NCBI GenBank assembly: GCA_030280995.1
Contig: JASXTE010000015.1
Location: forward strand, 6,125,001 to 6,189,000
From: Hemileia vastatrix
Lineage: Eukaryota; Basidiomycota; Pucciniomycetes; Pucciniales; Zaghouaniaceae
Direction: 5' to 3'
DNA length: 64,000 bases
The position numbers and the translations under genes are program-made. This document shows, piece after piece, positions 44,975 through 55,747 of the stretch. Below the pieces are notes generated by a model. That model did no database searches and was not told the DNA's origin. It was given only the letters and a program-made list of their open reading frames with translations. Within the stretch, counting starts at the first letter, position 1. Every line of letters starts with the position of its first letter.

Positions 44975-45331
44975 TAGGAGTTCAGGGGCGTTAGAAACAT
45001 TGATGGCTGGTACCCAGGATATTTTGTCTGAGTCATCGAGGAAGCCTTCCCATTCCACGAGGTATTGAAGTTTCCCCTTGCGCATTCTTGAATCAAGGAT
45101 ACGGCTTACTTCCCACTCTAGATGGTCTTCTACTTCGACCGGTTCCGGAGGAGGTTAGTTCTTGCCCGGGTATGTTTCTCGAGCCAGTTCCAGGAGAGAT
45201 ACGTGAAAAATAGGGTGAATAGCCTGCCATTTAGGAGGTAGCTTGAGTCGAAATGCAGTTTTAGAGACTTCAGAGTCAATTTCGAATGGTGCCAAGCGTT
45301 TTTCAGCCAGTTTCTTTGATGGTCAAGTCAT
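44975..45331 (-). pseudogene. GypD chromodomain and integrase tail
   Basis: The minus strand encodes WEVSRILDSRMRKGKLQYLV and VEWEGFLDDSDKISWVP, a clear chromodomain with its aromatic residues. Upstream are remnants of the GPY/F region and a frame break near 45330 (FKPGDKVWLDA lies in the next segment). Confidence 0.75.
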
Positions 45332-45610
45332 TCAAATGTTCCATGCGTCGAGCCATACTTTGTCACCTGGTTTAAAAGGAGGAGCAGTTTGTTGATGTTT
45401 GTCAGCCTGTTCCTTGTACCTTCGAACCGCTAATTCCAGATTTGATTTAAGTTCCTCTTGGAGTTGTGATATGGTTCGAAGAAAATGTTCCGCAGGATGA
45501 TTAGTTCCTACATGGATTGAATTGAATCGAGGATGTCTTCCATAAACAGTTTCAAAAGGAGATTGTTGTGTTGAAGAATGAGTCGAGTTATTATAAGTGA
45601 ATTCGGCCAA
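45332..45610 (-). pseudogene. GypD integrase C-terminal region
   Basis: AEFTYNNSTHSSTQQSPFETVYGRHP is the conserved end of the gypsy integrase core (usual FAYNNSxHSSTGxSPF), followed by a coiled helix and FKPGDKVWLDA. Frame-disrupted on both sides. Confidence 0.85.
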
Positions 45611-45637
45611 TTGTAGCCATGTGGTCCAATTGTCTTG

Positions 45638-45982
45638 TTAATAACTGACATACATTCGAAGGTATTGTTTGAGGATTTGGTTGACCCTTTCTGTTTGCCC
45701 ATCAGTTTTGGGATGATAGGCTGTGGAGAGGTTCCTCGTGATATTGAGTTGTCGACACAGTTGAGTCCAGAATGTGGATACAAACAATGAGCCTCTATCT
45801 GAAATAATATCATTAGGTAAGCCGTGTTTGGAAAATACATATTCTAGAAACAATTTTGACAAATCTTCTGCTGTAGCAGTAGTAGTGGTTTTAATAAAAA
45901 GAGACATTTTTGAAAATCTATCTACTATTACTAATATAGCATCAAAATTATTAGAAAGAGGAAGTTGAGAAATAAAATCCAT
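45638..45982 (-). pseudogene. GypD integrase catalytic core
   Basis: MDFISQLPLSNNFDAILVIV (first Asp), FSKHGLPNDIISDRGSLFVS (second Asp), HPKTDGQTERVNQ (Glu). All three catalytic residues are present. A shift near 45640 separates it from the next segment. Confidence 0.87.
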
Positions 45983-46072
45983 CGATAAAGATTCCCAAGA
46001 TTTAGAGGGAATAGGAAGTGGTTAAAGCAAACCATACTTCCGGTGACAGGGAGCCTTATTCCTATTACATTT

Positions 46073-46501
46073 TTAACAAGCTTTTATATAGGCCTTGATT
46101 TTTCTGGTCATACCTGGCCATAAAAATTCCCTTGCTACTAACTGATAGGTTTTATCAACCCCAAAATGACCAGCTAATGGAGAATCATGTCGACTGTTGA
46201 AAATCCATAATTTTATCTCATTGTTGTCGGGTATGACTACTCTACCTTCAAAGACTAATAGACCTGATTCAATACTAAATCTTTTGTCCCATTGCTTCGA
46301 GAGTATTTTGTCTTTTAACCCTAAACAATAATCGTCCTTTGACTGAGCTTCGAGGATGTTGGATAGTGGATTTTGAAACGATTGAATTGTCATCGAATTA
46401 AGTTGATGAGTTGTTAACATTGATTCGTTGAAGATTGATTTCACATTTGCTGGATTTTTGTCAGCAAATGCGTCCCCCGCAGTGGGTAAACGTCGTCCCA
46501 A
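46073..46501 (-). pseudogene. GypD RNase H end and integrase zinc finger
   Basis: LWIFNSRHDSPLAGHFGVDKT supplies the two His of the HHCC finger, and KAYIKAC at the end the first Cys. The TAA at 46073-46075 falls between the two Cys. Reading on gives KCNRNKAPCHRKYGLL and then a second TAA near 46022. Both stops sit where CAA would be expected. Confidence 0.82.
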
Positions 46502-47160
46502 CGTGACAAGATATCTGGGACAATGCAGTTCTTACCTTGGCGATAGGAAATAGAAAATGGAAATTGAGACAGAAATTCAGCCCACCTGGCTTGACGCCTG
46601 GTTAATACTTTGGAAGACATAAAGTATTTTAAAGCATTATGGTCAGTTAAAATTTGAAAAGGACTATCTAGGCTGAGAAGAAAAGAGCACCATTTTTTAA
46701 GACAATGAATAATAGCTAAAAGCTCTTTGTCATGAATTTCATAATTTAATTCTGCTGCAATGAGTTTGCGTGACTCAAAAGCAACAGGATGAAACAGTTT
46801 TGTTTCCGGATTCAATTGAAGAATGACACCTGCGATAGCATAATCGCTCGCATCTGTCTCGACTATTGTCAAAGCAGTAGGATCAAAGTGTTGAAGAATT
46901 GGAGCTGTGGTGAACGCCGTCTTCAATGCTTTGAATTCCTTTTGTGCTGCAGAAGTAAAAACAAAAGGAATATCTTTTCTAAGAAGAGAAGTAAGATTGG
47001 AAATAGTTTTAGAGTAATCTTTAATAAATCTTCTATAGAAATTTGCAAAACCCAAAAATCCTTGGAGGGATTTAACGGATTTGGGCTCAGGCCATTCCAG
47101 GACCTTTTGAACTTTTTTGTCGTCCATGACTAAACCATCAGTGGATAATGTAAAACCCAA
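46441..47160 (-). pseudogene. GypD RT thumb and RNase H
   Basis: LQGFLGFANFYRRFIKDYSK (RT thumb), IVETDASDYAIAGVILQ, YEIHDKELLAIIHCLKKW and ILTDHNALKYF (RNase H catalytic segments). Same frame as 47242-48486, separated by a single TGA at 47242-47244 where family members have Arg. A frameshift near 46470 ends it. Confidence 0.88.
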
Positions 47161-47241
47161 AAAATCAATAGATTTAAGATGGAATTCGCATTTATTATGC
47201 TTGGCGTAGAGTCCATGACCTCGAAGATAATTTAAAACCTG

Positions 47242-48486
47242 TCAAACATGATGAATATGTTCATCCAGTGTCTTCGAGAAAATTAAAATATCATCTAAAT
47301 AGAAGACGACAAATTGTTCGACAACATCTTGAAAGATGTCATTGACAAAAGTTTGAAAAGTAGATGGTGCGTTACACAATCCAAAAGGCATAACTGAATA
47401 TTCAAAACTACTAAATCTAGTGCGCATTGCAGTCAGTGGTTCATGATCTTCCGCAATGCGAATAAGATTGTATGCACCTCTAAGATCAATTTTAGAAAAG
47501 AAATTAGCACCATTAAAAAGGGTAAGAAGCAATGACATAAGAGGAACAGGATATGCATTCTTCTTAGTGACTGTGTTGAGATTTCTATAGTCAACACACA
47601 ACCTAAGACTACCATCCTTCTTTTTTACAAAGAGGAAAGGGGAGCCGGTTGGAGATTTACTGGCTTTGATGAAACCTTTGGCTACATTCTCTGAAATGTA
47701 GTCCTGAAGAACTTGAGATTTGTCCTTCGACAAAGAATAGACAGGACCTGCCAGAGGTACTGGACCTATTAACTCTATCTGATGGTTGTAGGGTCGATGA
47801 GGTGGTAACTTATCAGCCTTGCGGATTGAAAAAACATTGAGGAAATCATGATAGATTTCTGGTAGAGTCAATTTAATGGCTTCAACCTCAATTTGGTCGT
47901 CCTCATCATCTTTGAGAGAATCTGTTGAGGGAAGACCAGAATTGAGAGAGCATAATTCGATTACTTCGAGGCAATTTAAATCCTCTTTGAGTGAAGTCAT
48001 TGAGCTAGAAGGGTTAGCCAATTGCTCATTTAAAGAAAGATCAGATGCTTGAAAGTCATATGGCAGAGATTTGTCCTCTAGCAGGACATTGTCAGGCAGG
48101 TTGTTTAATTCCCTATTGACATGCATTGAAGAATCAGAAATAAACTTAGTCCGTGGGGTTATCAATCCCCGTGTCCAATCAATTTCAGGATTCCAATGCG
48201 TTAAAAAGTCATGGCCAAGAATGGTATCGTCCATCCTTGGGGCGTCCAAGACTGTTAATTCCCACTCGAAGGGGGGAAAATTTGGAAATTTGAAAACCCA
48301 TAAAACTTTCTTATTGACCCAATATTTGGGTTCCACTGATTCGACCAAGTAAATTGGAGTTCGATCAATATCTGTAAATGTCAGCTGTAACTTCTCGGAA
48401 AATAATAAACTGACAAAAGAAATTGAAGCTCCAGAGTCTATAAGACAACTGAAGGGGATATCCTCCTTAAAAAGAATGAATCTCAA
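47242..48486 (-). pseudogene. GypD protease and reverse transcriptase
   Basis: Open frame with FSCLIDSGASISFVS (retropepsin), then RT: LPPHRPYNHQIELIGP, SPFLFVKKKDGSLRLCVDYR, FFSKIDLRGAYNLIRIA (first Asp), SSFEYSVMPFGLCNAPSTF, and FVVFYLDDILIFSKT (catalytic Asp pair). All RT catalytic residues are intact. The apparent start is only where the frame opens; the polyprotein begins further right. Confidence 0.9.
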
Positions 48487-48578
48487 GCGGTTTAAGGCAA
48501 CTCCAGTCCTTAAGATATGGAGGTTCTATGCATTGGGAGAGATAAGATAGTTTGCTTTGCACTCAAGTAAACTATCTA

Positions 48579-48803
48579 CTAGTTTTTTGGCTTCGAACTA
48601 GTACCTTCTCTTTCCTTCAATTTTACACAATATTCCAGCTTGTGCTTACCCCCAAAATACATACATAACCCATTATCTGTTTGCCTCTTCCTCTCAGCTA
48701 CTTTAAGTTCCCCTTTAGGATCCAGTACTTTACTGATATCGCCTGGGGTCGAGCTTTTTGGTCGAGGTTTGTCCTTTCCCTTAATAGGTTTGGATTGAGT
48801 CAA
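48579..48803 (-). pseudogene. GypD gag zinc knuckle
   Basis: CMYFGGKHKLEYC fits C-x2-C-x4-H-x4-C with Phe in place of the second Cys, so the knuckle is probably inactive. It is preceded by a Lys/Pro-rich linker and followed by Glu/Lys/Ser. Confidence 0.78.
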
Positions 48804-48879
48804 GGAGGATTGAGTTGTTTTTGGGTGTGAAGAAGGTCCCGATTTGAAATTTAAGCCTTGAGATTAGTTGGCGTATCAA

Positions 48880-49734
48880 TGATGTTGAAGTCGTCCTTGG
48901 TAAACGCCGTCAAGTTCAAGGGTTTGATCCTTTAAATCACTTAAAGTAGTCATCTTCTGACCGTGAAGATTTAACTGATCCAGAATCCTCAAAGGAAGTC
49001 CTTTTTTGAAATGATACTTAAGGGCAGCATCATTCCAACCTACTCGAGTTTGAAGCGCTCTGAATTACGAGATATATTCAGAGGCTTTCCCATTATCACT
49101 CATGCAAAGGAAATCAAGTTCTATTTCTGTGTTGTCAGTTTCATTAGGGTCACCAAACAGTGTGAAGAGTTGGTCTTCGAACTTTTCCCAGTTTTTAATA
49201 AGTAAGTGGGTTTCGGTTGAAGAGAGCATGAGAAGATAAGGTTAGAACCATCTTGCTGCTTTTCTGGCCAGGAATGAAGAAGCATAAACAACTTTCGATT
49301 GGTCGTTATTGAAGGTTCGAGGGTCATTATGGAACAGGAGCTTGCAGGTTTGCAAGAAGGGTCGCAATCTGTCTGGATTTTCTCCATTGAATTTATAAGG
49401 AGATTTCATAGAAGGAGTTTTGAATTTAGATCCCTCTGAAGACGTTTAATTTGAAAGGGTCTTCATGAAAAGTCTCATGAAATCTTCCAGAGAATTGGAT
49501 GGTCCAGGTTCTGAAGGTTGACCAGAAGTGTGGTTAGCAGGGGCGGATGGTGCCTTGTGCATTGTATCCTCTCCTTCTTCATCATCACTAGAATCATCGA
49601 AATCTTGTGGATGTCTTCTACCAATTGGACTGAATGATGCCGTTCCCTAAGGTCAAGTGGTTTCAAGGAGTGAGTGTGGGAAACAGGCATAGTGGCTGTT
49701 GGCCTGCCTCTGGCGCGAGCTCTAGTAGTAGCGG
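48880..49734 (-). pseudogene. GypD gag capsid region, cut by GypE1
   Basis: The minus strand near 49440-49230 encodes KSPYKFNGENPDRLRPFLQ and NDQSKVVYASSFLARKAARW, the Retrotrans_gag domain; the remainder continues over shifted frames to about 48880 (LKDQTLELDGVYQ). The N-terminal part at 49475-49734 is fused by position to the LTR of GypE1; the apparent 119-codon frame there is a chimera of LTR and gag. Confidence 0.8.
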
Positions 49735-50888
49735 TATGGTAAGGTAAACACTTAAAGTTGCCTTGCTGTAAGCAGAATCCAGAGGAGATGTGTGGATTTA
49801 GCTGAAAACCCCGTCCTTCCAATAAAAATAACAAAATGGGAATTCTAAATCACTAAGCTAACCAATCTACTTGGATCTGATTGATGAAAATAATGAAACT
49901 CTAAAATAATTAACGCTTATTGAGATTTAAAGAATGTTTCTGTTGATAAAAGAAATACTGATAACAACAATTAAGGTGTACCAGTGAAAGATCTGAAAAG
50001 ATTGAATTTTATGTTTTTATTATAATTTGAATTTTTATGAGACAGCAATAATCAAGTCCCAGCGATGAAGACCTTTCTAAAGATACCCTGTATGAAGTGT
50101 GATTTAAATTGTTGAGTAGTATTTCTAAAATGTTATATATAAAATTAAAGTTATAAGGGTATTACAAATTTATTTAATTTGTTGAGTAATAAAAAATAAG
50201 ACTGTGGTGGTCAATGATTAAGCTGTATGATATATCCCCCCTCTCAATTTCGAGTTTGAGAGGCGCTTAAGTATTCCTAGTCACGTGCCTAAGTTTTCCC
50301 CTCCAGAGCTCTCCCAGAGTCAATCCGGAGCCCGTACGGAGTCCGTACGGAGTCCGAACAGAGTCAAAGCGGAGTCCGTACGGAGTCCAAACGGAGTCGA
50401 AGCGGAGTCCGTCCGGACTTCCGGACTCAATAAGAACCTTTAAACCTATAATAAAAAATTTAGAAAAATTACACATGATAGAGCCACTTTCCCTTTACAT
50501 TCCAAACTAATTTTCGTAGTCTGCGCAGCTCTAATTACCACGTGAAAATTCATCAAAGTTGAGTAATTTCTGAAAACGTAAATATTTCTATAAAACTTTA
50601 AAATTCATTTAAAAATATAAGAAAAATAGTAAAATTTCTGGAAAAATTTCCCAAGGTTCTTGAGTGACTCGACTTGATACTTATAAATTTTTCAGACCGT
50701 AAAAATAAGTTTTCTCCGTAAAATAAATTGTTTTCGTGTAGGCATTTGCTCTTGACCAATTTCTTCATATTTAAAACTCAAATAAATTAAATAAAACCCT
50801 TTTATAAAAAAATAATAACGCCAATCTTGCACGCCGTAATAACTCCATTTACGTACTTAGGTGCCATACTAAACTTTAGGCTACCACA
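49735..50888 (-). repeat. GypE1 3' LTR
   Basis: 1154 bp, TATGGTAAGG to GGCTACCACA on the plus strand (minus: TGTGGTAGCC to CCTTACCATA), nearly the same as 54519-55624. It differs mainly by a longer 11-bp repeat array (50326-50413). Confidence 0.85.
50326..50413. repeat. 11-bp tandem array in GypE1 LTR
   Basis: Eight units of CGGAGTCCGTA-type sequence followed by CGGACTTCCGGACTC. Unit junctions form the palindrome CCGTACGG. The GypE2 LTR has three units at the same place. Confidence 0.85.
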
Positions 50889-51555
50889 TCCTCCCTCCAA
50901 TTGAGAATGTCCCCATTCGTAAAACTTTGCATAAGTGATTGAGCAATTCCAAAAGAATTATCTTTTCTAATAAAATAATTTGATAAATTTGTTTTAGCTG
51001 GTCTTCTTTTAATTCTTTATAATAAAAACGTTCTTTCTTCTTCTCTGGCTTGATATAACATAAAATAAAATATTATAAATCTTGTGATGATTCCACTACG
51101 AGAGCAAGGTTTGAATCCCTTCAGACTCCCATATACCAGTCTTCCTTCTTGTCACAGCATTAAGAGAGTGGATCTTCCTTTGAGCTGAATACTCCTGATT
51201 CCAACCTCATAGGGCCCCCCACTGATCCGAATTCTATGATTCCAATCTCACCATAAGGTCCTCCAAGCTTCAAACCAAAAATGGCCTAACAATGAGGCAC
51301 TAAAAAAAAATCATTCCCTAAAATCCAACTACCATCCTAACTTCTGATTCCTTCATCACAATTTTCAAACTTTGCTATACAGCAAATCCATAAAATACTT
51401 TTGCCAGGCTTACAATAATAATATTACCTTTAGACCATGTTAAAGCGCCACAAATTTCACCTAATTAACCATTATGCTTTCCTTAGCATCATCACCACCT
51501 AAAATTTTAACATCCTAAAGCTTATCAGCACCCAATTCCAGAAATAATTGAATAA

Positions 51556-52340
51556 CCAGTTTAGAGTCTTAGTGGACAGTGATAAATTAAAAGATTGAAT
51601 TGAGTTATTCAAACAATATTTACATTCCAGTTTAAAGTCTTGGTGGACCAATTATATAATCGATTGCCAGTTTATGGTCTTGGTGGACCAAAGATCTTTT
51701 AGGTGCATAAATAACTTGATAAATTCCTAAGTAAGGCCTAGGCTTGACCAAAGATTGAATAAATTTGATAATCCAGCTTAATGTCATAGTGGACCAAACA
51801 TTTTATCGACAAGTAATCCAGTATAAGGCTATAGTGGACCAATGAATGTTGAATTAACCTGCAGATATTAATTTTCCAGTTTAAAGTCATAGTGGACTAA
51901 ACAATGAATGAACTACCAGTTTAAAGTCATGGTGGAAAAAACATTTAATCGATAAGAAATCCAGTTTAAGGTCATGGTGGACCCAACAGCTTGATAACAG
52001 CCCAGTTTAAGGTCTTGGTGGACCTAACATTCAATTAATAAAAAATAAAAAATCCGTCTCCAAAAATATCCATAAAATCTTGAACATCCTTGAAATTCAG
52101 TTTAAAGTCTTGAAGGACTAACAGCTCCAATATAAAATCTTTAATGACTGTCTTGAAAATTAGCCAGTTTAGAGTCTTGGAGGACTAACAGCTCCAAAAT
52201 TCGTATAAAAAACCTTAAAGAAAGTCTTGAACAGTAGCCAGTTTAAAGTCTTGGAGGACTAACAGATCCAAAATATGTATAAAAAACCTTAAAGAATGTC
52301 TTGAACAGAAGCCAGTTTAAAGTCTTAGAGGACTAACAGA
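51556..52340. repeat. Array of CAGTTTA stem-loop motifs (GypE1)
   Basis: About 13 copies, 40-100 bp apart, all in one orientation, form CCAGTTTAA + 4-nt stem + TTGGTG-like hexaloop + 4-nt stem. Examples: AGTC TTGGAG GACT (about 52175), GGTC TTGGTG GACC (about 52010), GGTC ATGGTG GACC (about 51972). Some carry one stem mismatch. Confidence 0.85.
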
Positions 52341-52493
52341 TATCTTGAAGTAAAATCCCATAGGTATTGAGTTCCCCTAGAACCTGTTCCCTGTCTAAAC
52401 TAAACAAATAAAACTAAAAAAATAGAATGAAGACTGAAAAATAAAACTAAGAAATATAATAATATTTTTGATTTAATTAATTAATTAATTTTT

Positions 52494-52697
52494 TTTTATT
52501 TTTATTTTTATTTTTTTTATTATTTTATTTTTATTTATTTATTTATTTTTATTTTTATTTTTATTTTTATTTTTATTTTTATTTTTATTTTTATTTTTAT
52601 TTTTATTTTTATTTTTATTTTTATTTTTATTTTTATTTTTGTTTTTTATTTTTATTTTTATTTTTATTTTTATTTTTAATTTTGTTTTTAATTTTAA
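52494..52697. repeat. (TTTTA)n microsatellite
   Basis: Long near-perfect ATTTTT/TTTTA pentanucleotide-hexanucleotide tract. The GypE2 counterpart at 57910-58105 is shorter and less regular, as expected from slippage. Confidence 0.85.
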
Positions 52698-53586
52698 ATA
52701 AAAGATTTTAGAAAAGATAATTTTGAAATAAAAGTTAAAATTTATTTTTTAAAGAAAGATAAACGAATGTGAAAAGAAAGATAAAAAAAGTAATAAAAAT
52801 TTTTAAAATAAAATTTTAAAAGATGCCCCCCAGCCATTTGATGAGCCGTACCCTCGACATCATACCCACATCCAAGTGCAACTTGATGTGGTTACACAAT
52901 TTTGAGAAATTGAAAAGAAAAGAAAATAAATGAAAGTTTTTAGAAGATAATTTTTATAATGATGATCACTGGGTGGGCTCCCTCCAATTTATAAAAATGA
53001 TTAGAGACCACCAGTGAGCATCACCTTTACAATAATTCATAATATATATTAAAGAAAAGAAATCACAATCTAACATAAAAAATCAAAAACAAAATAAAAT
53101 AAAAAGAATCTTGAATCCGGCGTTGAGAGCGGTGTCTCTTGATTCGTTCCAGTTTATAGTCTTAGTGGACTTCCTATAATTAAAAGACAAAGCCAGGATT
53201 CAACTAGAAACAGGGAAAATTTTGGAAACGAACATTATGGGGTAAGTGTATAGAGCAGCCAGCCCATCAATTACCCCCACACTTGCCAATACTAAATTAA
53301 GAAGGTTCCCCTGTGAACACTTCTTGCAATAAATTTTTAAAATTTTACCAACACTATCTTCACCCATATTTTAAGAATTTTAAAATTTGAAAATTTTCAA
53401 AGAAGGTTTTCTCGCATTTTGTTATGTTTCATCACAGTTTTGTTGCCCATATGCAGTGTAACAATAGTAAAGTATTTTTGATAAAAATAAGAAGATAGTT
53501 TATCCTCGTTGAGGAGGAATCCATAAAATTTCGTAGATATCATAGTTTATCCTCGTTGCAGAGGTATCCATAAAATTTAAGAAATT

Positions 53587-54518
53587 TCATAGTTTATCCT
53601 CATTGCGGAGGTAGACTTCGGCACTCCTGGTGCCTCTAGGATAGAACCGTTTCACTTGATCGGCCGCTACCCTCTTCTTCAATACTACACCATCCAACTC
53701 TTCTAACACATATGAACCGCTGGAAACTTGCTCCTTAACTTTATACGGTCCATTCCACCTATCTGCAAACATTTTTCCCCATTGACTCTCTAGACTTCTA
53801 TTATACACCAAGACCATATCACCTGGGTTCAAAGGTTTCCTTAATCGATGTGCCAACCGCTCATCCCTATATCTAACTGATTGGTTTCTGATCTTCATCA
53901 TCCGCGAATATGCCTTTTCTAAATATTCTTCTTTCTTTTCTAGCTGCATCATTCTTGCACACAATAATTCTTCAGTAGTTTTGACCGTGTCCCAGTCAAC
54001 TCCAAGATAAGATTCAGCTTCTAAATCAACCGGTAAAACTGCTTTCTGTCCAAAAACAAGTTGATAAGGTGAAAATCCGGTCGTCCTTTTGGCAGTGATT
54101 CGATCAGCAAATAAAACTAAAGGTAAATAGTGCCTCCAGTTTTCGGCACTTGTCCCACACATTTTAACTAAAGCATCCTTAATAAATTGATGCCCTCTTT
54201 CAACCATGCCTTCAGCTTCAGGATAATATGGGGTTGCTACCCTAACCTTTGATCCAACTTTCAATACGGCCTCTTTAAACTCTGTCCCAAATTCAGGACC
54301 TCCATCTACCGTTACCAACTTCATCACCCCATACCTATATACCCAATTATTCAAAAAAAATTCTGCCACATTTTTGGCAGTTAAATTAATAAGAGGCGCT
54401 GCCTCTACCCAACCAGATAAATCATCTCTGGCCACAATTAAATATTTATACCGTCCCTCTTTTATATGAACGGCATCTAAACTAACTCTTCCAAAGAGCG
54501 TATATTCACCGGTCGCGC
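53587..54518 (-). pseudogene. GypE1 integrase core and tail
   Basis: From GEYTLFGRVSLDAVHIKEG (first catalytic Asp) through YLIVARDDLSGWVEAAPL, VTVDGGPEFGTEFKEAV (second Asp), YYPEAEGMVERGHQFI (Glu), KRTTGFSPYQLVFGQK, to RWNGPYKVKEQV (GPY/F module) and KRFYPRG. No chromodomain follows. Open over its whole length; only the N-terminal side is lost, to the GypE2 insertion at 54518. Confidence 0.9.
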
Positions 54519-55624
54519 TATGGTAAGGTAAACTCTTACAGTCGCCTTGCTGTAAGCAGAATCCGGAGGAGATATGTGGATTTAGCTGAAAACCCCGTCC
54601 TTCCAATAAAAATAACAACATGGGAATTCTAAATCACTAAGCTAACCAATCTACTTGGATCTGATTGATAAAAATAATGAAACTCTAAAATAATTAACGC
54701 TTTTGAGATTTAAATAAAAGTGGCTGTTGATAAAGAAATACTGATAACAAAAATTAAGGTGTACCAGTGAAAGATCTGTAAAGATTGACTTTTATGTTTT
54801 TATAATAAATTGAATTTTTATGAGACAGCAATAATCAAGTCCCAGTGATGAAGACCTTTCTAAAGATACCCTGTATTGAAGTGTGATTTAAATTGTTGAA
54901 TAGTATTTCTAAAATGTTAAGTATATAAAAAAATATAAAGTTATAAGGGTATTACAAATTTATTTAATTTGTTGAGTAATAAAAAATGAGACTGTGGTAG
55001 TTAAAGATTAAGCTGTATGATATGTCCCCCCTTCCCAATTTCGAGTTTGAGAAGCGCTTAAGTATTCCTAGTCACGTGCCTAAGTTTTCCCCTCCAGAGC
55101 TCTTCCAGAGTCAATCCGGAGCCCGTACGGAGTCCGTACGGAGTCCGTCCGGACTTCCGGACTCAATTAGAACCTTAAAACTATAATAGAAAAATCTAGA
55201 AAAATTACACATAATAGAACTACTTCCCCTTTACATACCAAACTAATTTTCGTAGTCTGCGCAGCTCTAATTACCCCGTGAAAATTCATCAAAGTTAAGT
55301 AATTTTTGAAAACATAAATATTTCTATAAAACTTTAAAATTCATTTAAAAAATATAAGAAAAATAGTAAAAATTCTGGGAAAATTTCCCAAGGTTCTTGA
55401 GTGACTTGACTTGATACTTATAAATTTTTCAGACCGTAAAAATAAGTTTTCTCCGTAAAATAAATTGTATTTGTGTAGGCATTTGCTCGTGACCAATTTC
55501 TTCATATTTTAAACTCCAATAAATTAAAAAAAACCATTTTATAAAAAATAATAACGCCAATCTTGCACGCCGTAATAACTCCATTTACATATTTAGGTGC
55601 CATACTAAACTTTAGGCTACCACA
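54519..55624 (-). repeat. GypE2 3' LTR
   Basis: 1106 bp, TATGGTAAGG to GGCTACCACA on the plus strand. The 11-bp CGG/CCG array has three units (55117-55149). The flank GGTCGCGC just left of it is GypE1 integrase sequence, so the target duplication should be within GCGC-rich sequence. Confidence 0.88.
55117..55149. repeat. 11-bp tandem array in GypE2 LTR
   Basis: Three units CGGAGCCCGTA, CGGAGTCCGTA, CGGAGTCCGTC, then CGGACTTCC. Confidence 0.8.
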
Positions 55625-55747
55625 TCCTCCCTCCAATCGAGAATGTCCCCATTCTTAAAACTTTGCATAAGTGGTCGAACACAATATTCATCTTTAACCT
55701 TCAACCACCATCTTCTTTAATCAACTATAAAATTCATCTTCATCAAT

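Larger units (their letters stand above)
44975..49734 (-). mobile_element. GypD, Ty3/gypsy chromovirus, truncated by GypE1
   Basis: Minus-strand pol and gag in the order gag, knuckle, protease, RT, RNase H, integrase, chromodomain. At 49734 its gag is cut by the left LTR of GypE1; the 5' part would lie beyond the right edge of the window. Several lesions make it a relic. The zinc-cluster gene at 43142-44134 probably belongs to the same element. Confidence 0.85.
50889..53586 (-). other. GypE1 3' region with dispersed stem-loop motifs
   Basis: Collinear with 55625-59107 of GypE2 but lacking about 735 bp that hold the zinc-cluster gene. About 18 copies of the CAGTTTA-stem-loop motif lie at 51556-52340, 53153-53175 and 53497-53612. 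Also a (TTTTA)n microsatellite and two larger hairpins (52866-52891; 52961-53022). No ORF. Confidence 0.75.
49735..54518 (-). mobile_element. GypE1, gypsy element, left portion (interrupted by GypE2)
   Basis: Left LTR 49735-50888 (3' LTR of a minus-strand element), polypurine tract TTGGAGGGAGGA (minus, 50889-50900), a 2.7-kb 3' region full of hairpin motifs, then the integrase end 53587-54518, cut by the LTR of GypE2. The rest should reappear right of the window. It lies in the gag of GypD. Confidence 0.88.

Noticed and set aside
49475..49834. 119-codon ORF starting MLFLLEGRGF
   Set aside because: Chimera of GypE1 LTR and GypD gag sequence created by the insertion.
50267..50476. 69-codon ORF with SVRTPYGLR repeats in the GypE1 LTR
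   Set aside because: It is only the translation of the 11-bp tandem array, and GypE2 lacks the length.
53587..54621. 344-codon ORF read as one gene starting MLLFLLEGRGF
   Set aside because: The first ~34 codons come from the GypE2 LTR inserted upstream; the true GypE1 integrase segment ends at 54518.
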